DNA from: Syntrophorhabdales bacterium
Lineage (GTDB): Bacteria > Desulfobacterota > Syntrophorhabdia > Syntrophorhabdales > Syntrophorhabdaceae
DNA: 34,546 nucleotides
Assembly (NCBI GenBank): GCA_018052995.1
Contig: JAGPMK010000023.1
Coordinates: forward strand, 1 to 34,546
Reading direction: 5' to 3'
The notes under the pieces are model-generated. The model did no database searches. It was not told the DNA's origin and saw only the letters and a program-made list of their open reading frames with translations. Position numbers and translations under genes: made by a program. This document shows positions 1 to 11,000 of this stretch, in pieces; the stretch's first letter is position 1, and the number at the start of each line of letters is the position of its first letter.

Positions 1-379
1 CCTTATATCTTAAAGAACTGATGAATCTGTTGATAATACGTTGGTGGGGGTAAGAGGTCTATTCCTTGCTGTCCTGTGCATGATGCCATCCTCTTCTAAT
101 GAAGTTTGTCAAGCATATTATTACAATCTGTTAAAGTTCTTTCTTGTTGTGGTGGTCTCCAGCCTTTTGGTATCCCTTTTACCTAACCTCTTTTGTTCTA
201 CGAGCCTTTTATGCCCAACTTCATGCTTAAAAAAATATTTTTGAATGAACCCGAATCTACCTCTGCAACAGATACAAATATAAAATTTTTATATAGAGCT
301 CTTGGTTGAAGTTCTTTCTTTTTTAGATTCAAGATACTGCCTGAACCTTAATAAATTTTAAAACCCTTGATGCAGTTCT
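1..379. other. Gene-free AT-rich stretch at window edge
   Basis: No gene is supported here. A short plus-strand frame (41-244) has no recognisable domain or convincing ribosome-binding site. Minus-strand open frames between about 190 and 345 have no ATG start and are only about 50 codons long. The stretch lies downstream of the FMN reductase gene and may hold its 3' end signals, but I find no clear hairpin followed by a T-run. Confidence 0.5.
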
Positions 380-937
380 CTAAATAAATTTTTTTGTCCA
401 GGTAACAAGTGCCTCCACGAGCTCTTTAATCCTGGCAATAGTTGCCTCATCTATTATCCTTCCCTCTTCATCCACCTTTTTATCGATAAATGGCACCATT
501 ACCTCGGGCTGATTCAAAAGCATGATATTCAAAAAAACACAGACCTGTCTCAGATGATACTGTGCCCTTGCAGTTCCCAGCATACCTATAGAACCACCCA
601 TTATTGCCCCAGGCTTTCCATAGAAGACATTGTCTCCATACGGCCTTGATGCCCAATCGAGGGCATTTTTTAGCACACCTGGCATAGAATAATTATATTC
701 CGGTGTTGCAATAAGGATAGCATCAGCTTTTTTTATATTTTCTTTAAATGCCTTCACCTGCAGAGGCGGATCAACCTCAAGGTCTTGATTAAATGGCGGT
801 ATACCTTCTAGCTCAAATATCTCAATCTTACAATTCGCCGGTGCAAGCTTCTTTGCTGCCCTAAGAAGGATTTTATTAAATGAACCCTTTCTTAAGCTGC
901 CTGCAAATCCCAATATATTGAGACCTTCTGAATCCAT
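380..937 (-). CDS. NADPH-dependent FMN reductase family protein
   Basis: A 185-aa cytoplasmic flavodoxin-fold protein of the NADPH-dependent FMN reductase / chromate-azo reductase (YieF-like) family. The N-terminal FMN phosphate loop reads GFAGSLRKGSFN (residues 10-21). The flavin-contacting segment ATPEYNYSMPGVLKNALDW is near residue 78, followed by a GKPGAIMGGS strand-loop. Length is normal. The ATG is preceded by a strong AAAGGAGG. It is the last gene of a minus-strand cluster with a PerR-type regulator, a rubredoxin and a reverse rubrerythrin, which suggests it supplies reducing power for peroxide or oxygen detoxification or protects against quinones and metals. The family assignment is solid; the physiological substrate is unknown. 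Confidence 0.85.
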   Translation of the reverse strand: MDSEGLNILGFAGSLRKGSFNKILLRAAKKLAPANCKIEIFELEGIPPFNQDLEVDPPLQVKAFKENIKKADAILIATPEYNYSMPGVLKNALDWASRPYGDNVFYGKPGAIMGGSIGMLGTARAQYHLRQVCVFLNIMLLNQPEVMVPFIDKKVDEEGRIIDEATIARIKELVEALVTWTKKFI

Positions 938-957
938 GCCTGACCTCCTTTTTTTGA

Positions 958-1476
958 TTATTTTAAGCGCTCCTCAGATAGATAGAGATGGTCTGTCTCT
1001 ATCTCAACAAGGGCTTCAAAGATCTGTTTTATCCTCATGCTATCCGATTCTTCTGCAGCTTTTCTGTAGAATGCAATCGCCCTCTCTTCCCTTGTATGAG
1101 ACTCCTCGAGGTTTTTTCTGTTTTCTCTATAACATTTGTCATCGCCCTCTGGCACCGCAGGCAGTTTGAGTATCTTCCTCCATATTGCTGCATGTTCTGC
1201 CTCTATCTTACCTAATGCCTTAAACAAAAGCCTGCCCTCGGCATCATCTGTTTTGTCTGCTGCGCAGAAATAGAAGGTTGAATTGCTTATCTCAACATTC
1301 AGTGCATATTCTGCATTTGACCTATCCTTTACACCCAGTTCCACATCAAAGGTAACCTCAGCGGTCCCTGCCTCTTTTATAAAAGCAATATGGGCTCCGC
1401 AGAAAGGACAGTTCTGTGGTGGATTTTCGCCCACATAAGGATCTCCGCATATTATGCATCTCCACAACTTAACCAT
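958..1476 (-). CDS. Reverse rubrerythrin (N-terminal rubredoxin domain + ferritin-like diiron domain)
   Basis: A 172-aa non-heme iron peroxidase-like protein. The N-terminus carries a rubredoxin-type iron site (CIICG then CPFCG, within the first 30 residues). A four-helix ferritin-like domain follows, with diiron-type Glu/His motifs (NVEIS, EAEHAA, ESHTREERAIAFY, EIETDH). This domain order is reversed compared with classical rubrerythrin, as in clostridial reverse rubrerythrins that reduce H2O2 and O2. I place the start at the internal ATG (MVKLWRC) because AAAGGAGAG precedes it. The longer frame would add 14 residues encoded inside the neighbouring inverted repeat. It sits in the PerR/rubredoxin cluster; the rubredoxin just upstream is a likely electron donor. 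Confident in family, inferred in role. Confidence 0.88.
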   Translation of the reverse strand: MVKLWRCIICGDPYVGENPPQNCPFCGAHIAFIKEAGTAEVTFDVELGVKDRSNAEYALNVEISNSTFYFCAADKTDDAEGRLLFKALGKIEAEHAAIWRKILKLPAVPEGDDKCYRENRKNLEESHTREERAIAFYRKAAEESDSMRIKQIFEALVEIETDHLYLSEERLK

Positions 1477-1502
1477 CTTCACTCTCCTTTTTATTTTTTG
1501 AT

Positions 1503-1603
1503 AATCATCCTCTGCCATAGCCTTTTAAAGAGGGACCCCTCCCTTATCTTCCCCACTTGCTGGGAAAGCTTAATCAAGGAGGGGCAAGGAGGGGAGGATG
1601 ATT
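1503..1603. repeat. Imperfect ~100-bp inverted repeat between rubrerythrin and rubredoxin genes
   Basis: The outer arms AATCATCCTC (1503-1512) and GAGGATGATT (1594-1603) are exact reverse complements. Inside them, CCCCTCCCTT (1536-1545) pairs imperfectly with two AAGGAGGGG blocks (1576-1584, 1586-1594). The element could be a small non-coding mobile-type or REP-like palindrome, or an mRNA hairpin that separates expression of the two flanking genes. No second copy is apparent in the window. Confidence 0.55.
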
Positions 1604-1630
1604 AAAGAAGCTGGTTTATCATAGTTGTAT

Positions 1631-1762
1631 CTAAGACTTCTGGAACGCACTCTTTGGCGCATTACATATAGGACAATGCCAGTCATCTGCCAGCTCACCA
1701 AAGGGAACCTTCTCATAATCTTCATTGTATTCATAACCACATACTGAACATACCCAAATCAT
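1631..1762 (-). CDS. Short rubredoxin
   Basis: A 43-aa protein starting MIWVCSVCGYEYNED and ending near CPICNAPKSAFQKS. The two CxxC pairs (C5/C8 and C31/C34) form a rubredoxin Fe(SCys)4 site, and the DDW residues before the second pair are typical. It is shorter than the usual 52-54 residues because the loop between the two halves is reduced, as in some short rubredoxins of sulfate reducers. AAGGAGG lies just before the ATG. It is a cytoplasmic one-electron carrier, encoded between the PerR-type regulator and the reverse rubrerythrin, which it probably feeds with electrons. The gene is easily missed because of its length. Confidence 0.9.
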   Translation of the reverse strand: MIWVCSVCGYEYNEDYEKVPFGELADDWHCPICNAPKSAFQKS

Positions 1763-1785
1763 AAAGACCTCCTTATTTTTTATTC

Positions 1786-2214
1786 CTACTCTGGGCTGAA
1801 GCCCTCCCTCTTTTTACATTCTTTGCAGATCCCATAGAAATCTACATGGTTACCAATTATGTCAAAACCGTCAAACTCTTCCTTAGGGAGTTCAAGGTTA
1901 AAATCACTAAAGACATCAAAGATTTCACGACATTTAACACAGATGAGATGGTGGTGGGGTCTTAAGTCACAATCAAACCTCTTCTTGCCCATATCTATGG
2001 AAAGCTCAATTACAAGACCCTTCTCTTTTAATTTTTCAAGGGTATTATAGACAGTGGCAAATGACATGGTGGGAAATTTTTCAGATACAGCCTTATAGAC
2101 ATCACTTGCAGAGGGATGTATCCTGTTGTCATTTAAATATTCTATGATCGCAAGTCTCTGCGGTGTCTGCTTTATATCCGTAATCCCTGATATGTCCATC
2201 TTATCTATACTCAT
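1786..2214 (-). CDS. perR: Fur-family regulator, PerR-type
   Basis: A 142-aa winged-helix metalloregulator. The DNA-binding part contains HPSASDVYKAV and PTMSFATVYNTLEKL. Structural zinc cysteines are C92/C95 and C130/C133. The five positions that bind the regulatory metal in Bacillus PerR appear as H33, D81, H87, H89 and D100. The two Asp positions favour a peroxide-sensing PerR over an iron-sensing Fur. It leads a minus-strand cluster with rubredoxin, reverse rubrerythrin and FMN reductase, and probably represses it together with its own promoter. The Shine-Dalgarno sequence is weak. A second ATG five codons in is a possible alternative start. The PerR subtype is inferred from residues and neighbours. 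Confidence 0.85.
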   Translation of the reverse strand: MSIDKMDISGITDIKQTPQRLAIIEYLNDNRIHPSASDVYKAVSEKFPTMSFATVYNTLEKLKEKGLVIELSIDMGKKRFDCDLRPHHHLICVKCREIFDVFSDFNLELPKEEFDGFDIIGNHVDFYGICKECKKREGFSPE

Positions 2215-2238
2215 TATCTTTTGATATTACTTTTAAAA

Positions 2239-2253
2239 TTAAGAATATTATAA
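2239..2253 (-). promoter_or_regulatory. Candidate PerR operator
   Basis: Read on the minus strand, this 15-bp segment is TTATAATATTCTTAA. It matches the Bacillus PerR box (TTATAATNATTATAA) at 11 of 14 defined positions and overlaps the -10 box of the perR promoter, the expected position for autorepression. AT richness makes chance matches easier, so confidence is moderate. Confidence 0.4.
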
Positions 2254-2275
2254 ACAAATAATTAATCCTTGTCAA
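2247..2275 (-). promoter_or_regulatory. Consensus sigma70 promoter of the perR cluster
   Basis: The minus strand shows a perfect TTGACA (2270-2275), a 17-bp spacer and a perfect TATAAT (2247-2252), about 33 bp upstream of the perR ATG. An additional inverted repeat AAATAATT (2256-2263) / AATTATTT (2280-2287) flanks the -35 box and could be a second regulator site. Confidence 0.8.
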
Positions 2276-2368
2276 GAAAAATTATTTAATCAAAAATATT
2301 TTTAAATAGAATTTTATTTGTTTTATAACATCTTGATATCGGGAGAGAGATAAGCGATACCCCCTGCT

Positions 2369-2421
2369 GGTTAAAACCTATATCCAGCTATATTGAGCCT
2401 TGCATGTCCTAATTTTTAACC
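2369..2421. repeat. Inverted repeat downstream of oppF
   Basis: GGTTAAAA (2369-2376) and TTTTAACC (2414-2421) are exact reverse complements separated by 37 bases. They lie between the end of oppF and the perR promoter. The position suits a 3' end structure, but the loop is long and no T-run follows, so function is uncertain. Confidence 0.25.
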
Positions 2422-2437
2422 CCCTGGGATGCCTAAT

Positions 2438-3367
2438 CTATATATAGCATGCTACCTTGTGGTTATCATTGCCTATGAGGACAGGCACCTCACCTCTGCA
2501 TCTATTCTTTCTTATACTGCATCTCGAAAAATATGGGCAGCCATCAAGAGATTCCAGCTGGTAATCCACCTGTCTTTTGAAGAAATCACCCTTTATGGAG
2601 TCGATGAGCATCTGCGTATATGGATGGAGCGGATTATAGAAAACCTCATTTTTTTCCCCTGCCTCTACCGCCCTACCCTTATAGACAACAATTATCTCAT
2701 CAGATATAAATCTTACAATATTCAGGTCATGGGATACAAAAAGCATAGAGATACCCCTGTTTTCTCTAATATCCAGAAAAAGGTTTATAATCTGTGCCTG
2801 AATAGACACATCAAGGGATGATACAGGCTCATCAGCCACAATAAGTTTAGGATTTGTTGTAAGAGCCCTCCCTATTGCTACCCTTTGTCTCTGCCCCCCG
2901 CTCATCTCATGGGGGTATTTATTCAAAAAATCCTCATTAAGACCTACATCCTTTAAGATCTTAATAACCTTTTCCTTAGCATCCCTGCCATCAGCCAAAC
3001 CGTGATAGATAAGGGGCTCAGATAGAGTCCGAAAGACCTTCTTTCTTGGATTCAATGATGAATAGGGATCCTGAAAAATTATCTGCATATCTTTGCGGAT
3101 AGCCCTCAGCTCATGATTTTTTAGATTTATTAGGTCCTTGTTTTCAAAAAAAACCCTTCCACTGTCTGGTTCTTCAAGAAATAAAATGCATCTGGCAAGG
3201 GTGCTTTTACCTGAGCCGCTCTCTCCTACTATCCCCATGGTTGAGCCTGTGGGAAGGTCAAAGGATATAGAATCGACAGCCTTTATTGACTCCTTCTTGG
3301 CTGAAAAAAGTGATTTTTTTACCTCGTAGCTTTTTTTCAGTTCTGATACAGATAGCAGCGAACCCAT
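2438..3367 (-). CDS. oppF: Peptide/nickel-type ABC transporter ATP-binding protein, OppF/DppF-like
   Basis: A 309-aa cytoplasmic ABC ATPase. Walker A is GESGSGKST, the signature is SGGQRQRVAIGRAL, Walker B is LIVADEPVSSLD, and the H-loop is in FVSHDLN. The C-terminal extension with CPYFSRCSIRKNRC is typical of the oligopeptide/dipeptide/nickel subfamily. Its start overlaps the end of the upstream oppD by 31 bp, so the two are co-translated and should form a heterodimeric motor. No permease or solute-binding protein lies next to them, so the substrate cannot be read from context; peptides are the default and nickel is an alternative. Confidence 0.85.
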   Translation of the reverse strand: MGSLLSVSELKKSYEVKKSLFSAKKESIKAVDSISFDLPTGSTMGIVGESGSGKSTLARCILFLEEPDSGRVFFENKDLINLKNHELRAIRKDMQIIFQDPYSSLNPRKKVFRTLSEPLIYHGLADGRDAKEKVIKILKDVGLNEDFLNKYPHEMSGGQRQRVAIGRALTTNPKLIVADEPVSSLDVSIQAQIINLFLDIRENRGISMLFVSHDLNIVRFISDEIIVVYKGRAVEAGEKNEVFYNPLHPYTQMLIDSIKGDFFKRQVDYQLESLDGCPYFSRCSIRKNRCRGEVPVLIGNDNHKVACYI

Positions 3368-4305
3368 CTTTCGTCACCTATTTTTTTAAACTCTGGCTCT
3401 TTTTTATTGCACCTAGGCATAGCATATGTGCATCTTGGATGGAATTTACACCCCTCAGGGAGCTCTGATAATTTTGGAACAAATCCAGGGATGGCCTTAA
3501 GCCTTTTTTCATCCCCCTTAAAGGCAAAGATAGAATCAATAAGCCCTCTGCTGTATGGATGCAAGGGCTCCCTAAAAAAATCTTCCACAGGGGACTCTTC
3601 CATCACCCTTCCTGCATACATAATAGCCACAGAGTTGCCGAATTTTCTCATAATATTAAGATTATGGGTTATAAAAAGCATAGACATCCTCTGGGTTGCC
3701 ATAAGCCCTCTCAAAAGATAGAGTATCTGAGACTCTGTTGCCACATCCAGTGCAGTTGTAGGCTCATCAGCAATGAGCATGGAGGGATTGCATGATATGG
3801 CTATGGCAATAAGCACCCTCTGCCTCTGGCCACCGCTTAGCTGGTGGGGATATTGGAGATATCTTTTTTCAGGGTCATCAAAACCAACCTGCCTCAATAG
3901 TTCCATCACCCTTTCCTTTGCATCCTGCCTAGCAAGACCTTTATGGGTCACAATGGTCTCACCTATCTGTTCCCCTATCCTTATCACAGGGTTAAGGGCT
4001 GTCATTGGCTCTTGGAATATCATGCCGATCCTGTTACCCCGTATGGATTCCATGTCCTTTTTTGAGAGATTGATAAGGTTTTTACCCTCAAAAAAGATTT
4101 CCCCTCTGGTTATCCTCCCGGGTGGTGGAACCAACCCCATTATAGACATAGCTGTCATGGTCTTTCCAGAGCCGCTCTCTCCTATAAGACCGAAAACCTT
4201 CCCTTTTTCTATCTGAAGGCTCACATTATCCACTGCCTTAATAGTGCCTGATTCAGTAGATATTTCAGTATGCAGTTCAGAAATTTTTATGGTAAAATTA
4301 TCCAC
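3337..4305 (-). CDS. oppD: Peptide/nickel-type ABC transporter ATP-binding protein, OppD/DppD-like
   Basis: A 322-aa ABC ATPase with Walker A GESGSGKT, Q-loop MIFQEPMTALNP, signature SGGQRQRVLIAIA, Walker B MLIADEPTTALD and H-loop FITHNLN. The C-terminal oligopeptide-type extension has CKFHPRCTYAMPRC, whose cysteines bind an Fe-S cluster in DppD-type proteins. The start is a GTG. It is the first gene of a two-gene unit with oppF, read from a promoter that lies face to face with that of the SagB-guaBA operon. The ATPases are orphaned in this window: the membrane subunits must be encoded elsewhere. Confidence 0.85.
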   Translation of the reverse strand: MDNFTIKISELHTEISTESGTIKAVDNVSLQIEKGKVFGLIGESGSGKTMTAMSIMGLVPPPGRITRGEIFFEGKNLINLSKKDMESIRGNRIGMIFQEPMTALNPVIRIGEQIGETIVTHKGLARQDAKERVMELLRQVGFDDPEKRYLQYPHQLSGGQRQRVLIAIAISCNPSMLIADEPTTALDVATESQILYLLRGLMATQRMSMLFITHNLNIMRKFGNSVAIMYAGRVMEESPVEDFFREPLHPYSRGLIDSIFAFKGDEKRLKAIPGFVPKLSELPEGCKFHPRCTYAMPRCNKKEPEFKKIGDERWVRCYLYQN

Positions 4306-4318
4306 TCTTAAAAACTCT

Positions 4319-4347
4319 TTGATTATTTAAACCCTATGCATTATACT
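4319..4347 (+). promoter_or_regulatory. Sigma70 promoter of the SagB-guaBA-dnaE-accA-pgi operon
   Basis: TTGATT (4319-4324), a 17-bp spacer and TATACT (4342-4347). Transcription would begin near 4354, which excludes the upstream in-frame ATG at 4336 as a start and supports the one at 4375. Confidence 0.6.
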
Positions 4348-4367
4348 AATCCCATAAAAAATGGCAA
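4340..4367 (-). promoter_or_regulatory. Sigma70 promoter of oppDF, overlapping the opposing promoter
   Basis: On the minus strand: TTGCCA (4362-4367), a 16-bp spacer and TATAAT (4340-4345). Its -10 box shares four bases with the -10 of the plus-strand promoter, so polymerase can occupy only one of them at a time. Confidence 0.5.
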
Positions 4368-4374
4368 GCCTTTT

Positions 4375-6526
<2,152 letters not shown>

Positions 6527-8071
6527 ATGGACTATCATAAGGAATTAGTTGCCATACTTGACTTCGGGTCACAATATACACAACTGATTGCACGAAAGAT
6601 AAGAGAGCTTGGCGTATACTGTGAGATATACCCTTTTGACCAATCTATTGACGCAATCAGGAAAATAAAACCAAAAGGTATAATACTTTCAGGAAGCCCC
6701 AGTAGTGTAACAGGAGATAATGCCCCTTTGATAGATATGGATATATTTGAAATGAATATCCCTGTACTGGGTATATGTTACGGGCTACAGCTAATCACGA
6801 GGCTTTTTGGCGGAGAGATTTCAAAGTCAGCAAAGAGGGAGTATGGAAAGGCACATCTGTTTATGGATGAAAAAGACCCCTTACTGGAAGGGCTGAAAGA
6901 CAATGACACGGTATGGATGAGTCACCAGGACAGGATATTCAGCCTACCTGAGGGATTTAAATCCCTGGCACATACTGAAAATTCACCCTATGCAACTATC
7001 AGGTCATCTGAGGGTAATATCTATGGTGTTCAGTTCCACCCTGAGGTCCATCACACACCAAAAGGTAAGATACTTCTTAAAAACTTTCTATATAAGATAT
7101 GTGGATGCAAAGGCCTATTCTCTCCACGATCCTTTATAGAGACCGCCGTGGCTGATATAAAAGAGAAGGTGGGGGAGGAGAATGTAATCTGTGCCCTAAG
7201 CGGTGGTGTTGATTCCTCTGTGGTAGCTGTATTAATACACAGGGCAATAGGCAATAGACTCCACTGTGTCTTTGTAAATAACGGTGTTTTAAGAAAAAAC
7301 GAGGTTGAAGAGGTCCTAGAGGCATTTCAGGATAAACTTCATATAAACCTTAGATACGTAAATGCAGAGGACAGATTCCTGGATGCCTTAAGAAAGGTGA
7401 AAGACCCAGAGAAAAAAAGAAAGATTATCGGTAGGCTTTTTATAGAAATATTTGAAGAAGAGGCACATAGGGTAGGTAATGTCCAGTTTCTTGCCCAGGG
7501 GACACTATACCCTGATGTCATAGAGAGTGTATCCTCAAAAGGTCCCTCTGCAACAATAAAAAGTCACCATAATGTGGGTGGGCTGCCAAAAAAGATGAGG
7601 CTTAAACTCATAGAGCCTCTAAGGGAACTCTTTAAGGATGAGGTCCGTCAGGTGGGAAGGGAACTGGGTATACCTGAAAATATAGTAGGCAGACAGCCCT
7701 TTCCAGGACCAGGCCTTGCAATAAGGATTATAGGTGAGGTGACAAGGGATAGACTTGGGATCCTAAAAGAGGCAGACAGCATTGTCAGGAATGAGATTGA
7801 AAAAAACAGTAGATTTAAAAATATCTGGCAGTCCTTTGCCATCCTTATACCTGTTAAGACTGTAGGCGTTATGGGTGACGAAAGGACATACGCAAATGTG
7901 ATAGCCATAAGGGTTGTAGAAAGCGAGGATGCCATGACTGCTGACTGGTCGAGGCTACCCTATGAGACACTGGATACGCTATCAAGAAGAATAATCAATG
8001 AGGTTCATGGTGTGAACAGGGTCGTCTATGACATATCATCAAAACCACCAAGCACAATAGAGTGGGAATAA
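6527..8071 (+). CDS. guaA: GMP synthase (glutamine-hydrolysing)
   Basis: A 514-aa enzyme that converts XMP to GMP using ATP and glutamine. The N-terminal class I glutamine amidotransferase domain has the nucleophile Cys84 in GICYGLQL and the His/Glu pair in QFHPEVHHT. The ATP-pyrophosphatase P-loop [10 protein letters not shown] starts near residue 223, and the C-terminal dimerisation domain ends in KPPSTIEWE. The ATG follows the guaB stop with no gap, and the stop overlaps the dnaE start (TAATG). Confidence 0.97.
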   Translation: MDYHKELVAILDFGSQYTQLIARKIRELGVYCEIYPFDQSIDAIRKIKPKGIILSGSPSSVTGDNAPLIDMDIFEMNIPVLGICYGLQLITRLFGGEISKSAKREYGKAHLFMDEKDPLLEGLKDNDTVWMSHQDRIFSLPEGFKSLAHTENSPYATIRSSEGNIYGVQFHPEVHHTPKGKILLKNFLYKICGCKGLFSPRSFIETAVADIKEKVGEENVICALSGGVDSSVVAVLIHRAIGNRLHCVFVNNGVLRKNEVEEVLEAFQDKLHINLRYVNAEDRFLDALRKVKDPEKKRKIIGRLFIEIFEEEAHRVGNVQFLAQGTLYPDVIESVSSKGPSATIKSHHNVGGLPKKMRLKLIEPLRELFKDEVRQVGRELGIPENIVGRQPFPGPGLAIRIIGEVTRDRLGILKEADSIVRNEIEKNSRFKNIWQSFAILIPVKTVGVMGDERTYANVIAIRVVESEDAMTADWSRLPYETLDTLSRRIINEVHGVNRVVYDISSKPPSTIEWE

Positions 8072-11000
8072 TGAACGAATTTGTCCATCTTCATCTGCAT
8101 ACTCAATATAGTCTCCTTGATGGTGCCATAAGATTCGAACCCCTGTTTGAGCTTGCCAAAGAATATGGCATGAGGTCATGCAGTATAACTGATCATGGAA
8201 ATATGTTCGGTGTAGTAGACTTTTATTTCAGTGCCAGAGAGGCAGACATAAAACCCATCATAGGCTGTGAGGCATATATTACACCCAAGTCCATACAATA
8301 TAAAAAAACCAAGGGGGAAGACAATGCCTATCATATCATCCTCCTTGCCATGAATAACAATGGTTATAGAAATCTTGTAAAGCTGGTCAGCATTGCCCAG
8401 CTTGAGGGTTTTTACTATGTCCCCAGGATAGATAAAGAGATATTGAGAAAATATAGTGATGATATTATCTGCCTTACCGCATGTATAAAGGGTGAGATAC
8501 CTAATTCTATTTTAAAGGGCACTGATAAACAGACAAGGGGACTCGTGGAGGAATATCTCTCCATTTTTGGTGACAGGCTGTTTTTTGAGCTTCAGGACAA
8601 TGGTCTGGATGAACAGAGGATTGTCAATGAGGGGCTTATAAAACTGGCAGGATATTATAATATCCCCATTGTTGCCACAAATGACTGCCACTATCTTAGA
8701 AAAGAGGAATCAAAGGCACACGAACTGCTTCTCTGTATCCAGACAGGGAAAAAACTCAGTGATACCGATAGGATGAGCTTCAAAAGTGATGAGTTCTATT
8801 TTAAATCCCCTGAAGAGATTTTTAATGCCTTTTCAGGGTATCCTGATGCCCTAAAGAATACAATAAGGATTGCGGAGATGTGTAATGTCATTATAGATGA
8901 CACCACATATCACTTCCCTGATTTTAAGACGCCTGATAATATTGATATAAATGAACACTTTGAAAATGAATGCAGAAAGGGGTTTGAGAAGAAACTAAAA
9001 AAGATTATGTCCTCCTACAGTGTTTTTTCTGAGGACCAGCTGCAACAATACAAGGATAGGCTTAACTATGAGATCAAGGTTATAAAAGAACAAAAATTTG
9101 CAGGATATTTTCTCATAGTAGCAGATTTTATCCGATATGCAAAGGACAACAAAATCCCGGTGGGACCGGGCAGAGGCTCGGCGGCAGGGAGCCTTGTTGC
9201 ATACTGTCTCGATATTACCGAGGTAGATCCTATAAAATATAATCTCCTTTTTGAGAGGTTCCTTAACCCAGACAGGATAAGTATGCCTGATATTGATGTG
9301 GATTTCTGTAAAAAAGGCAGGGATGATGTAATCAAATATGTAGTTGACCGGTATGGAAAAAATAATGTAGCCCAGATTATAACGTTCGGGACAATGAAAT
9401 CAAGGGCTGCTGTTCGAGATGTGGGAAGGGCACTTGGTGTCCCCCTTAACGTAGTTGATAGGGTCGCCAAATTAATACCTGCCACAAGCAAAAGTATAAG
9501 GCATGCCATAGAAAGTGAGCATCAATTAAAGGAGATCTATGAAAATAACAGGGATATAAAGGAGATGCTGGATAATGCCTCTGTTCTTGAGGGACTTGCA
9601 AGACATGCCTCTATACATGCAGCAGGGATTGTCATATCTAATAAGGACCTTACAGAGCATATCCCTCTATATAGAGGTCAGGCAGGCGAGAGGGTAACCC
9701 AATTCACCATGAAGACCATTGAAAGGATTGGACTTATAAAGATGGACTTTCTTGGCCTTGAGACCCTTACCCTTATAGACAATGTCCTGAAGATGCTTAA
9801 AAAGGATGGCATAGATATAGATCTGGATAATATCCCCTTTGATGATGCCAAAACCTTTGAACTATTATGTGCAGGGGATACCTCGGGGGTATTTCAGCTT
9901 GAGGGAAGGGGGATGAAAGACCTTCTTATTAAATTTAAACCGTCAAAATTTGAGGATATTCTGCCACTCATTGCCCTATACAGACCTGGGCCATTAAATA
10001 GCGGCATGGTGGATGAGTTTATAAAAAGAAAAAATAATCCATCCATAATAGAGTATGAAACGCCACTCCTTGAAGACATACTTAAAGATACATATGGGGT
10101 CATTATCTATCAGGAACAGATAATGAAGATAGCCCAGGTCCTTGCAAATTTCTCTATAAAAGATGCGGATGCCTTGAGAAAAGCAATGAGCAAGAAGATA
10201 CCTGAGCAGCTTGAGAGATACAGCGAACAGTTCATAACAGGAGCCCAGTCAAACGGCATACCAAGGGAGACAGCAGAAAAGATTTACAACATAATACGTC
10301 AGTTTGGTGAGTATGGTTTCAATAAATCACATAGCACTGCATATGGGCTTATTGCCTATCAGACAGCATATCTAAAGGCAAACTATTATATCTACTATCT
10401 TACTGCCATGCTCACAATAGAGGTAAACAATACTGATAAACTTATAAAATACATAACTGAATGCCGTGACGCAGGCATAGAGATACTCCCGCCTGATATC
10501 AATAAAAGCGAAAAAGACTTTAAGATTGAGGATGGAAAGATAAGATTTGGACTATCAGGGATTAAAAATGTCGGCGATGCTGCCATTGATAATATGCTTG
10601 CCATGAGAGAGGAGATAGGTGGTTTCAACTCTTTTATGGGATTCTGTGATGTTATTGATTCAAGAAAGGTAAATAAAAAGGTTCTTGAAAGCCTTGCCAA
10701 GGCAGGGTGCTTCGACAGGATGGGGCTCAAACGCTCGCAGATAATGCACCTAATAAAAGAAAGGTCAGACAAACCACAGAAAAAAAATGACAAAAACATT
10801 ATGCAGCCATCCCTTTTTGGGGATGATGAAATTATCAATTATACCTCTTACAATATTGTTGTGCCTGACCTGGAAGAATTACCATACAGAGAGATTCTCG
10901 CTGGAGAAAAAGAGGCATTTGGTTTTTATTTCAGCCAGCACCCCCTCAAGCAGTTTGAAAAAATAATAAACATTATAACTAAATATGATACACAAAGTAT

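Noticed and set aside
41-244. 67-codon plus-strand frame near the window edge
   Set aside because: No recognisable domain, no convincing ribosome-binding site, low-complexity hydrophobic translation; lies in an AT-rich gap.
190-345. Minus-strand open frames that look mildly protein-like (basic, with a few Cys)
   Set aside because: No ATG, only about 50 codons, no family similarity that I can name, and two frames compete over the same bases.
2429-2821. 130-codon plus-strand frame downstream of perR
   Set aside because: It is antisense to the 3' part of oppF, whose Walker B and H-loop regions are clearly coding on the minus strand.
4336-4374. Upstream ATG extension of the SagB-like protein
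   Set aside because: The predicted -10 box (4342-4347) lies inside it, so it would not be transcribed, and it would bury the signal peptide behind 13 polar residues.
9066-9509. Long antisense frames over dnaE and other genes
   Set aside because: They mirror conserved coding regions on the opposite strand and have no domain similarity or ribosome-binding sites of their own.
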